DNA of 23,017 bases from an uncultured Eggerthellaceae bacterium (GTDB lineage: Bacteria > Actinomycetota > Coriobacteriia > Coriobacteriales > Eggerthellaceae). The notes beneath the pieces are model-generated. The model did no database searches. It was not told the DNA's origin and was given only the letters and a program-made list of their open reading frames with translations. Below are positions 1 through 5,631 of this stretch, piece by piece; the stretch's first letter is position 1, and each line of letters opens with the position of its first letter. The DNA is taken from assembly GCA_958454405.1 (NCBI GenBank), contig CAUEBO010000042.1:1-23017 (forward strand), read 5' to 3'. Position numbers and translations under genes: made by a program.

Positions 1-426
1 GACGGCGGCGACGTCATGATGGTGGGCGACCACTTCTACGTGGGCCGCTCCGCCCGCACCAACGTTGAGGGCATCCGCCAGTTCTTCGAGATCCTGGAAG
101 GCTGGGGCCTCGAGGGCTCCGAGGTGCCGCTGGAGCACGTGCTGCACCTGAAGACCGGCGTGAACTACCTGGAAGACAACAACATGCTGGTGTCCGGCGA
201 GTTCGTGACCAAGCCCGACTTCCAGCAGTACAACCGCATCGAGATCCCCGAGGACGAGGCGTACGCCGCGAACTGCATCTGGGTGAACGGCACCGTCATC
301 GTGCCCGAGGGCTACCCCGCCGTGCTCAAAGCCGTGCAGGACGCCGGCTACGAGACGCTCACGGTGGACACGTCCGAGTACCGCAAGCTCGACGGCGGCC
401 TGAGCTGCCTTTCCCTGCGCTTCTAA
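1..426 (+). CDS. Dimethylarginine dimethylaminohydrolase-type amidinohydrolase (3' part)
   Basis: The reading frame is open from the first base, so the true start lies upstream of the window; 141 C-terminal codons and a TAA stop are present. The visible part begins with DGGDV, the acidic Gly-Gly motif of the amidinotransferase/deiminase fold. It continues with a His in HLKTG and ends with LDGGLSCLSLRF, whose Cys sits where the catalytic Cys of this superfamily lies. Family members hydrolyse the guanidino group of arginine derivatives through a Cys-His pair; DDAH converts methylated arginines to citrulline and methylamines in the cytoplasm. Substrate specificity cannot be read from this fragment; arginine deiminase-like or citrulline-forming relatives are alternatives, although the very C-terminal Cys motif favours the DDAH-like branch. 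Two hairpins follow the stop, so this looks like the end of a transcription unit. Confidence 0.82.
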   Translation, partial: DGGDVMMVGDHFYVGRSARTNVEGIRQFFEILEGWGLEGSEVPLEHVLHLKTGVNYLEDNNMLVSGEFVTKPDFQQYNRIEIPEDEAYAANCIWVNGTVIVPEGYPAVLKAVQDAGYETLTVDTSEYRKLDGGLSCLSLRF

Positions 427-477
427 GCGGCCGATCCGCGAGCGCGGGCCTTGCTTGGCCCCTCGAAGCCGACAGTT

Positions 478-497
478 CCCGGCGCGGACGCGCCGGG
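478..497 (+). terminator. GC-rich hairpin after the DDAH-like gene
   Basis: An 8-bp perfect stem (CCCGGCGC pairing with GCGCCGGG, loop GGAC) lies about 50 bases after the stop of the first gene. It is followed by CTCTTG rather than a clear T-run, so it is a plausible but not textbook intrinsic terminator. Confidence 0.4.
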
Positions 498-502
498 CTC
501 TT

Positions 503-543
503 GCGCCGGACGGTAACGGTTGGATGACCGTTCCGTCCGGCGC
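503..543. terminator. Long 17-bp hairpin with one bulge
   Basis: Positions 503-513 pair perfectly with 533-543. After one bulged T at 514, 515-520 (AACGGT) pair with 527-532 (ACCGTT), leaving a 6-base loop. This gives 17 paired bases in 41 nucleotides. It follows another hairpin at 478-497 and lies 53 bases before the next start codon. It may terminate the upstream gene or structure the leader region of the downstream gene. No long T-run follows on either side, so the terminator role is inferred. Confidence 0.5.
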
Positions 544-557
544 TTGCGTGGTCGGGG

Positions 558-563
558 TATAGT
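558..563 (+). promoter_or_regulatory. Candidate -10 box (TATAGT) for the YvlD/holin-like gene
   Basis: TATAGT lies 33 bases before the ATG at 596, in a GC-rich setting just after the long hairpin. No good -35 hexamer is present at 16-18 bases, so this is only a candidate. A ribosome-binding sequence (GAAAGGA) follows at about 581-588. Confidence 0.3.
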
Positions 564-595
564 CGGCGCCGAATCTGCGTGCGAAAGGACGTCCC

Positions 596-967
596 ATGAA
601 CTTCATCATCCGCTGGATCGTAACGGCCATCGCCGTGGGCGCGGCCGTATGGATCGTGCCCGGCATCGCCGTCGCCGGCACCACGGAAACGTGGGCGGCC
701 GTCGCCATCTTCGGGCTGATCCTGTCCATCATCAACATCGGCATCAAGCCCATCATGCAGCTGCTCAGCCTGCCTATCACGGTCATCACGCTGGGCATAT
801 TCTACCTGGTGGTGAACACGCTCATGCTCTACATAGCGGCGTGGATCTCAAACGGCCTGTTCAACGTAGGCTTCGACATAGCGACGTTCGGAAGCGCCTT
901 CGTGGCCTCCATCGTCATCAGCATCGTGTCGGCCCTCATGAACGCCCTGGTGGGCGCCAAGGATTGA
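596..967 (+). CDS. YvlD/phage holin family 4 small membrane protein
   Basis: This 123-residue protein is almost entirely hydrophobic, with four predicted membrane helices at about residues 4-25, 33-52, 56-80 and 97-118. The central stretch with IKPIMQLLSLPITVITLG followed by a second hydrophobic hairpin is typical of the Phage_holin_4_2/YvlD family. These are stand-alone chromosomal inner-membrane proteins common in Actinomycetota and Bacillota. Despite the family name they are generally not lysis proteins, and no endolysin or other phage gene is nearby. The ATG at 596 is supported by GAAAGGA about 8 bases upstream; a longer overlapping frame from 520 is in a different phase. Molecular function is unknown; in Bacillus the yvl genes belong to an envelope-stress operon. 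It is likely monocistronic. Confidence 0.85.
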   Translation: MNFIIRWIVTAIAVGAAVWIVPGIAVAGTTETWAAVAIFGLILSIINIGIKPIMQLLSLPITVITLGIFYLVVNTLMLYIAAWISNGLFNVGFDIATFGSAFVASIVISIVSALMNALVGAKD

Positions 968-1185
968 GCGCGCTCGGCATGAAGGGCCAGGGTGTTCCCG
1001 CAGCGGGCGGGCAGCCCTTTGCCTCGAACAGACAAGCGCCCATCGCGGCCGCGCGGCGGAAAGCACGGCGAAGAGCGCGACGAGGGTTTTAGCCTTCCGC
1101 CGTCAAACCTCCCTTCCCATGGCCCTGGCCGATCCGCCTCCATGACGCCGGCTTATCCTTGGAAATAATCCGGCCCAAACCGCAG
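968..1185. other. Intergenic spacer, no gene recognised
   Basis: No convincing coding frame is visible between the holin-like gene and the palindromic element. The only structures seen are a short GAGCGCGCTC palindrome at the stop codon of the preceding gene and an 8-bp inverted repeat (CGGCGGAA at 1054-1061 with TTCCGCCG at 1095-1102) enclosing GTTTTAGCC. These could contribute to termination of the holin-like transcript, but neither is diagnostic. Confidence 0.4.
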
Positions 1186-1330
1186 ATGACCGAAAACGCA
1201 GTCGAATGTGCACTTGTCGAGCGCGAAACCGGGCACGCGAATTTCGCGACCAGGAGCTTTGCTCGATCAAGGCGAGCAGAGGGCGCGGATCGGCCTTACG
1301 GACTGCACATTCGACCGCGTTTTCGGTCAT
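1186..1330. repeat. 145-bp palindrome-ended intergenic element (27-bp terminal inverted repeats)
   Basis: Positions 1186-1212 and 1304-1330 are inverted copies of one another over 27 bases with a single mismatch (A at 1200). Each copy reads ATGACCGAAAACGC outward-in, so a short ATG-initiated frame enters the element from both ends and both begin MTENAVECA. Inside lie a 13-base palindrome (CGCGAA-T-TTCGCG, 1236-1248) and a stem TGCTCG/CGAGCA at 1260-1278. No transposase is encoded. The layout resembles a miniature inverted-repeat or REP-like dispersed element, and the short frames are more likely by-products of the repeat than genes. Whether it is repeated elsewhere in the genome cannot be seen here. 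Confidence 0.7.
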
Positions 1331-1430
1331 TTCCGATTCGACCCGAACGCCAAACCCCCGCCACTTCCGCAAGGCACGGTGCCGCGACCGGTCCACAGCC
1401 GGCCGCGGCGCTGGCGCATTGCGACGGCCG

Positions 1431-2606
1431 TCAGCCCAGCGCGATCCGATAGATCTCGCGCGCGTCGTCCATCGTGAGCTTCTTGAAGCTGCCGAAAGGC
1501 TCGCCCTTGTTGGCCTTGAGCGTGGGGATGAGCTTCTCGATGTCGTCTTCGCGCACGTCCAGCTCGTCGAGCGTCACGGGCATGCCGAGCGAGGCGAAGA
1601 AACCGCGCGTCTCATCGATGGCCGAAAGCGCATCGGCTTCGAGGTCGCCGGTGGGAGCCAGGCCGAACACCTCGCGTCCGTAGAAGGCGAAGCGCGCCGG
1701 GTTCGCGTCGTAGACGAACTCCATCCACGCCGGGAACATCACGGCCAGTCCCGCGCCGTGCGTGATGGCGGGGTTGAGGGCGGAAAGCTCGTGCTCCAGG
1801 CCGTGGGTGGCCCAATCCTCATGGCGGCCGACGCCGGCCAGGCCCTGGTGGCACAGCATGCCCGCCCACATCACGTTCGCACGCGCATCGTAATTCTCCG
1901 GATCGGCCAGGACCCGCGGCGCCTCGGAGCGCACCGTCTTCATGAGCGAGAGGTTCAGGTTGTCCGTGACCGGCACCGCACCCACGTCGTCGAAGAAACG
2001 CTCGAGCAGGTGGCAGAACATGTCGGTGAGGCCGGCGGCCGTCTGGTACGGCGGCAGCGTGAACGTGAGCTCAGGATTCATGAACGCCAGCTTCGGGCGC
2101 TGCGCGTTGTTCGCATAGCCCGACTTCATCTGCAGCTCGTCGTTGGACACCACAGTGTTCTTGGACGCCTCGCTGCCAGCCGCCGGGATGGTGAGCACCA
2201 CGGCGATGGGCAGCACGTCGTCGGTGAGCCGTTTCGTCTCGAAGAAGTCCCACACGTCGCCGTCGTAGCGCGCTCCCACGGCGATGGCCTTCGCCGAGTC
2301 GATGACCGAGCCGCCGCCCACGGCGAGCACCCAGTCAACGCCGTGCTCCTTGCACAGCGCCACGCCTTCGCGCACGAGGGTGATCTCGGGGTTCGGCCGC
2401 ACGCCGCCCAGCTCCACGTACGCAATGCCCGCCGCATCGAGGGAGGCCTTCACCCGGTCGATCAGGCCGCTTCTCACTGCGCTCTGGCCGCCGTAGTGCA
2501 CGAGCGCTTTCTTCGCGCCGCGCTCGGCGAGACGCGCGCCCGCCTGCTCCTCGGCGCCGCGGCCGAACACGAACTGCGTCGGCGACACGAATTCGAAGTT
2601 CTCCAT
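1431..2606 (-). CDS. Iron-containing alcohol dehydrogenase (YqhD/BdhA-like)
   Basis: This 391-residue protein covers the full length of group III Fe-dependent alcohol dehydrogenases. It has an N-terminal dinucleotide-binding half with GGGSVID at residues 97-103 and a helical metal-binding half. Candidate metal ligands are Asp195 and His199 (in DMFCH), His268 (in ATHGLEH) and His283 (in ITHG), closely matching the Asp/His/His/His set of E. coli YqhD. The family reduces aldehydes to alcohols, or the reverse, with NAD(P)H in the cytoplasm. The closest recognisable type is the YqhD/butanol dehydrogenase branch, typically NADPH-dependent; the physiological aldehyde is not predictable. The start is supported by AGAAGGA about 10 bases upstream. 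A good promoter lies at 2658-2685. The gene appears monocistronic and divergent from the next gene. Confidence 0.93.
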   Translation of the reverse strand: MENFEFVSPTQFVFGRGAEEQAGARLAERGAKKALVHYGGQSAVRSGLIDRVKASLDAAGIAYVELGGVRPNPEITLVREGVALCKEHGVDWVLAVGGGSVIDSAKAIAVGARYDGDVWDFFETKRLTDDVLPIAVVLTIPAAGSEASKNTVVSNDELQMKSGYANNAQRPKLAFMNPELTFTLPPYQTAAGLTDMFCHLLERFFDDVGAVPVTDNLNLSLMKTVRSEAPRVLADPENYDARANVMWAGMLCHQGLAGVGRHEDWATHGLEHELSALNPAITHGAGLAVMFPAWMEFVYDANPARFAFYGREVFGLAPTGDLEADALSAIDETRGFFASLGMPVTLDELDVREDDIEKLIPTLKANKGEPFGSFKKLTMDDAREIYRIALG

Positions 2607-2657
2607 AACACGACCGTCCTTCTTTCGAACCGGTAACAGTATGACATTGTCCTTCGC

Positions 2658-2685
2658 ATAATACCCTACAATGACCCTGCTTCAA
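2658..2685 (-). promoter_or_regulatory. Sigma-A-type promoter for the iron alcohol dehydrogenase
   Basis: On the minus strand TTGAAG (2680-2685) is separated by 16 bases from TATTAT (2658-2663), a good match to the -35/-10 consensus. The resulting leader would be about 45 nucleotides. The same AT-richer stretch carries TACAAT (2667-2672) on the plus strand, a possible -10 for the divergent gene, so the two promoters would overlap. Confidence 0.5.
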
Positions 2686-2724
2686 TACGTTGCCGTTTTG
2701 ATCCTCGCTCGAAGGGAAGCCGTC

Positions 2725-3378
2725 ATGCAGGAATCCAATGCACGCACCTTGCGCGGAGTCAGCATCGCCGTCATCGTGCTGTCCGTGCTCGCCATCGTCT
2801 CGTTCGGCCTCGGCGCCATAGCCGTAGGCGCGTTCGGCGCGTTCATGTCCGATCCGAGCCTCTATGGAAACGGCATCTCGATCGAGGGCTACGACCACGG
2901 CGCCTACGACTCGCTCAACCCTGAAGCCGCCGCGACCGTGCTCGGCGTCTCGATGGCCATTGCCACGGGCTTGCTGGTGTGGTGCCTGATCTGCTCGATC
3001 GTCTCGCTTGTGGCCGGCATCATGGGACTGCGCAACAACGGCAACGACGAGAAGCTGGGCGCCGTGTTCGGATGGACCATCGCCGGCGCCGTCGCCTCGT
3101 TCCTGTGCGGCCGCATCATCACCGCCATCCTGCTCGTGGTGGCCGCCGTCTACACGAACAAACTGCGCAACCCGCAGCCGGTGGTCTACGGCCAGCCGCA
3201 GCCGCCCTACGCGCAGCCCTACCCCGGCCAGCAGGCGCCCGCGTACGGCCAGCAGCCGTACCAGCCCCAGCCGCAAGCCTACCAGCAGCCGCCCGCGCAG
3301 CAGCCGTACCAGCAGGCGCCCACCGCACCGCAGCAGCCTGCGGACCAGCAGCAGCCCCCAACGCCGCCCGCGCAGTAG
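2725..3378 (+). CDS. Small membrane protein with Pro/Gln/Tyr-rich C-terminal tail
   Basis: This is a 217-residue protein of unknown function. A short N-terminus leads into a hydrophobic segment (about residues 11-37), a polar loop with several Asp, Tyr and Gly, a second hydrophobic segment (72-100), and a further hydrophobic region (111-143) that could hold one or two helices. The organisation resembles DUF4190-like membrane proteins of Actinomycetota. From residue 150 to the end the sequence is low-complexity, built from irregular repeats such as YGQPQPPYAQPYPGQQ and QQPYQ, and likely disordered. Such tails occur on actinobacterial envelope and cell-division proteins, but no function can be assigned. 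I chose the ATG at 2725 because GAAGGGA precedes it closely; an in-frame ATG at 2671 has no comparable ribosome-binding site. Confidence 0.8.
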   Translation: MQESNARTLRGVSIAVIVLSVLAIVSFGLGAIAVGAFGAFMSDPSLYGNGISIEGYDHGAYDSLNPEAAATVLGVSMAIATGLLVWCLICSIVSLVAGIMGLRNNGNDEKLGAVFGWTIAGAVASFLCGRIITAILLVVAAVYTNKLRNPQPVVYGQPQPPYAQPYPGQQAPAYGQQPYQPQPQAYQQPPAQQPYQQAPTAPQQPADQQQPPTPPAQ

Positions 3379-3450
3379 GGGTTGCAGCCAGCGGCAAGAC
3401 CGCGCGAACATCCGAGGGGACTGTATCAAAAGTCGCATTTCGACGTTCTT

Positions 3451-3530
3451 GTAGGGCAAGGGTTCTGCCCTTGCCGCTCAACCAGCAACGTCTCCGCAGG
3501 TCGACGGCAAGGGCAGAACCCTTGCCCTAC
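3451..3530. repeat. Nested inverted repeat between convergent genes (26-bp perfect arms)
   Basis: Positions 3451-3476 and 3505-3530 are perfect inverted copies over 26 bases, separated by 28 bases. Each arm is itself a hairpin: GGCAAGGG, a 5-base loop, then CCCTTGCC. The element can therefore fold as one long stem, as two separate small hairpins, or as a cruciform in DNA. It lies between the 3' ends of the membrane-protein gene and the ZIP transporter gene, where it could terminate both transcripts, although no T-run adjoins it. The style is that of REP/BIME-type intergenic repeats. Confidence 0.8.
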
Positions 3531-3597
3531 GGCTCGACCGGCACAGGCATGCCTCGCTGGTCCTTTTGATGCAGCCTCCTTGCGCTATGCGGCTTTC

Positions 3598-4392
3598 CTA
3601 CCCCAGCGCCACGTCCAGGATCATCATCACCAGGAAGCCGGCCATGACGCCCAGCGTGCCGGCGTTGGAGTGGTCGCCCAGATGCGCTTCGGGGATGAGC
3701 TCTTCCACCACCACGTACATCATGGCGCCCGCCGAGAACGCCAGCATCCAGGGCATGTACGGCGCGATGACGGCGGCGAACAGCACGACCAGGATGCCGA
3801 ACACCGGCTCGGCAAGGCCCGACAAGGCGCCCAGGCCGAACGCCTTCGGCGCGCTCATGCCCTCCTGCAGCATGGGCAGCGCCACAGCCGCGCCCTCGGG
3901 CACGTTCTGGATGCCGATGCCGATGGCCAGCGCAACGGCCATGCCGAACATGCCGGGATCCCCGCCGTTCTGCGCCGCCATGGCGAACAGCAAGCCCACG
4001 CTCATACCCTCGGGGATGTTGTGCAAGGTGACGGCCGTGAACAGCAGCGTGGGGCGATCCCACTTGCTGGGCAGGCCCTCGGGCTTGTCGTCGCCGGGAT
4101 GCAGATGGGGCAGCACCTGGTGGAGCACCATGAGGAAGACCACGCCGATGGCGAATCCTCCAGCCGCCGGGATCCACCCGACTTGCCCGGCCTCCTGGGC
4201 GCGCTCGATGGCGGGTATGAGCAGCGACCATACGGATGCCGCAATCATGACGCCCGCGGCGAAGCCGAGGAATATGCGCTGGAACAGCAGGCTGTTGCGC
4301 TTGCGGAACAGGAACACCGACGCCGCTCCCAGCGTCGTCATGGAAAACGTGAACGCCGTGCCGCAAGCGGCCCACAAAAGCGCGGTTTGCAT
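3598..4392 (-). CDS. ZIP family divalent metal transporter (GufA-like)
   Basis: This 264-residue protein has about eight hydrophobic helices and the ZIP metal-path signatures: HNIPEG at residues 124-129 (His124, Asn125, Glu128) and IQNVPEG at 161-167 (Gln162, Asn163, Glu166). Further conserved acidic residues are Glu195 and Glu230/231 with His237 in the last helices. A His-containing cytoplasmic-loop motif (HQVLPHLHPGDD, 91-102) precedes the HNIPEG helix, as usual for the family. ZIP proteins import Zn2+, and in some cases Fe2+ or Mn2+, across the inner membrane; the metal is not predictable. I chose the ATG at 4392 because AAGGAGG lies 4 bases upstream. The frame stays open upstream to 4572, but that extension would run through two perfect hairpins and is unlike a ZIP N-terminus. 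Ferritin lies upstream on the same strand. Confidence 0.92.
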   Translation of the reverse strand: MQTALLWAACGTAFTFSMTTLGAASVFLFRKRNSLLFQRIFLGFAAGVMIAASVWSLLIPAIERAQEAGQVGWIPAAGGFAIGVVFLMVLHQVLPHLHPGDDKPEGLPSKWDRPTLLFTAVTLHNIPEGMSVGLLFAMAAQNGGDPGMFGMAVALAIGIGIQNVPEGAAVALPMLQEGMSAPKAFGLGALSGLAEPVFGILVVLFAAVIAPYMPWMLAFSAGAMMYVVVEELIPEAHLGDHSNAGTLGVMAGFLVMMILDVALG

Positions 4393-4498
4393 GCTTCCTC
4401 CTTCGTTTTCCGGCACGTGCATGCCAGCTGCGCGAGCATCGCCGCCGCAAGGACGGCAGCGCGCTCCGTTCCGCTGCGCGAGATTGATGCCGTAAAGG

Positions 4499-4551
4499 GC
4501 GGCCCTTGCAGGGCCGCAACATAACGAGGTCGGGGCAAGCCCCGACCTCGT
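4499..4551. repeat. Two tandem perfect hairpins in the ZIP leader
   Basis: The first hairpin is an 8-bp stem with a 3-base loop (GCGGCCCT-TGC-AGGGCCGC, 4499-4517). Six bases later comes a 13-bp stem with a 2-base loop (4524-4551, core CGAGGTCGGGGC). They lie about 110-160 bases before the ZIP start codon. They could be an attenuator or leader structure if transcription starts upstream, or a REP-type repeat, since the GGCAAG-type core resembles the element at 3451-3530. A very strong stem in a leader would usually hinder transcription or protect the 3' mRNA part. Confidence 0.65.
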
Positions 4552-4814
4552 CGAAAGGAATACCGACAGCATCGCTTGGCTTACCCACTAGCCCATCGCT
4601 TTCGCGATGTCCGCAATAATACCGCACGAGACTGTATACTTGGCGAAGATAGTCTATTCGTTCGTATTGCGTTGTCATTGCAACTGTCGGACACCGCGAA
4701 TTGTACTCTCTTTTCCTGCGGATGCGAACCCCTTGCCACGCTTTTGTGCAGGTGAACAAGGAAATTGTTACGAACCGTTGCCGCACTGGCACGGTTTTGT
4801 TGACCCGATGAATC

Positions 4815-4854
4815 GTAAAAAGAGGCCTTCTTGGAACGGTCTCCTCAAGAAGGC
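4815..4854 (-). terminator. Intrinsic terminator downstream of ferritin
   Basis: On the minus strand an 8-bp stem (GCCTTCTT pairing with AAGAAGGC, 4825-4832 with 4847-4854) is followed by CTCTTTTTAC. This is the hairpin plus T-run pattern of a rho-independent terminator. It lies about 125 bases beyond the ferritin stop codon. Confidence 0.6.
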
Positions 4855-4906
4855 TTGCGAACCGCCTCGGGTGCTCGAGCGCCGCAAGGCGGGGCGCCGG
4901 CCGCAC

Positions 4907-4965
4907 AACCTGTCGACCGAAGCGCCGTCCGACGGCAAAGCCGAACGGGCTTCGATCGACAGGTT
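4907..4965 (-). terminator. Hairpin immediately after ferritin stop
   Basis: Positions 4907-4923 pair with 4949-4965 over 17 bases with one mismatch, and the loop holds a further 6-bp hairpin (GCCGTC/GACGGC, 4924-4936). It starts 14 bases after the ferritin stop codon on the minus strand. No T-run follows immediately, so it may stabilise the 3' end ahead of the stronger terminator further on. Confidence 0.5.
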
Positions 4966-4978
4966 TGCTTGCCGGTCC

Positions 4979-5497
4979 CTATTCCTGGTTCGCCAGCGGC
5001 GAAGGCACCGCGTAGACGCGGGCGGCGTTCTCCTGGTCGAGATCGTAGAGCGCCTTGGCGTCGGAGCCGAACAGCTTCATGCGGGTGATCATCTTGTCGG
5101 CGTTGTCCTCTTCCTCCTGCTGCTCCTCGATGAACCAATCGAGGAACTTCATGGTGCGATAGTCCTTCACCTCGGCAGCGGCGGCGTAGATGTCGTTGAT
5201 GAGGCTGGTCACGTACTTCTCATGCTCGAGCGCGGCCTCAAGCGGCTCGAGATAGGAGGAGAAGGCCTTGTCGGGCTGGTCGATGGCCAGCAGCTTCACC
5301 TTGCAGCCGTTCTCGTGCAGGTAGTTGCGGAAGATGAGGGCGTGGTCGCGCTCTTCCTGGGCCTGGATCTCGTACCAATTGGCGAAGCCTTCCAGGCCGG
5401 CTTCCTCGTAGTAGTCGGCGAAGGACAGGTACAGGTAGGCCGAGTACAGCTCCTTGTTGATCTGATCGTTCAGCAGTTCGTAGACGCGTGCGTCCAT
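4979..5497 (-). CDS. ftnA: Ferritin (bacterial FtnA-type, non-heme)
   Basis: The protein has 172 residues, the usual ferritin length, and forms a four-helix bundle. The ferroxidase-centre residues align with E. coli FtnA at an offset of minus one: Glu16, Tyr23, Glu49, His52, Glu93, Gln126 and Glu129 are all present (for example NKEL, QEERDHA, IEEQQEEE). Ferritins assemble as 24-subunit cytoplasmic cages that oxidise Fe2+ and store it as a ferric mineral, limiting Fenton chemistry. The ATG at 5497 has AGGAGG six bases upstream; the frame extends further but without a better site. A weak -10 (TATCAT at 5561-5566, minus strand) lies upstream. It is monocistronic, ending in two hairpins. The gene symbol follows family assignment; which paralogue this is in the host genome is unknown. 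Confidence 0.95.
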   Translation of the reverse strand: MDARVYELLNDQINKELYSAYLYLSFADYYEEAGLEGFANWYEIQAQEERDHALIFRNYLHENGCKVKLLAIDQPDKAFSSYLEPLEAALEHEKYVTSLINDIYAAAAEVKDYRTMKFLDWFIEEQQEEEDNADKMITRMKLFGSDAKALYDLDQENAARVYAVPSPLANQE

Positions 5498-5631
5498 GCG
5501 GTTCCTCCTTCTCGCTCGGGTCGGGGCGCGCACTTCGGCGCCCTCGTCGCATACCCTTTCATGATACCGCTGACCAGGGCCGGTTTGCATCCCGACGCGC
5601 TCGGGCGTGAGAAATCAACACAGGGGCTCGG

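Larger units (their letters stand above)
4393..4978. other. 590-bp structured intergenic region between ferritin and ZIP genes
   Basis: No convincing protein-coding gene is present; long frames here are continuations of shadows. The segment 4580-4820 is clearly AT-richer than its surroundings and probably holds the ZIP promoter, although no pair of hexamers is convincing. Hairpins seen are the two at 4499-4551, CATCGC/GCGATG at 4594-4609, and AACCGT-TGCC/GGC-ACGGTT at 4773-4796 followed on the plus strand by TTGTTG. The ferritin-side hairpins are at 4825-4854 and 4907-4965. A small transcript inside this region is possible but not demonstrable. Confidence 0.5.

Noticed and set aside
596..967. 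Evidence for a prophage, given the holin-family label
   Set aside because: No endolysin, integrase, capsid or attachment site is nearby; the YvlD branch consists of ordinary chromosomal membrane proteins.
1103..1452. Two opposing frames of 97 codons each, possible hypothetical proteins
   Set aside because: Both initiate within or near the mirrored 27-base arms of the palindromic element, so their similarity follows from the inverted repeat rather than from coding selection.
1206..2636. Plus-strand open frame of 476 codons antisense to the iron alcohol dehydrogenase
   Set aside because: It is composed of Arg/His/Val-rich low-complexity sequence typical of antisense frames in high-GC genes, while the minus-strand gene has complete family motifs.
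3181..3372. Possible tandem DNA repeat or CRISPR-like array in the CAG-rich stretch
   Set aside because: It is in-frame coding for the Pro/Gln/Tyr tail, with irregular units and no spacer structure.
4393..4572. N-terminal extension of the ZIP transporter to an ATG at 4572
   Set aside because: The extension is not ZIP-like, would translate through two perfect hairpins, and the ATG at 4392 has an excellent ribosome-binding site.
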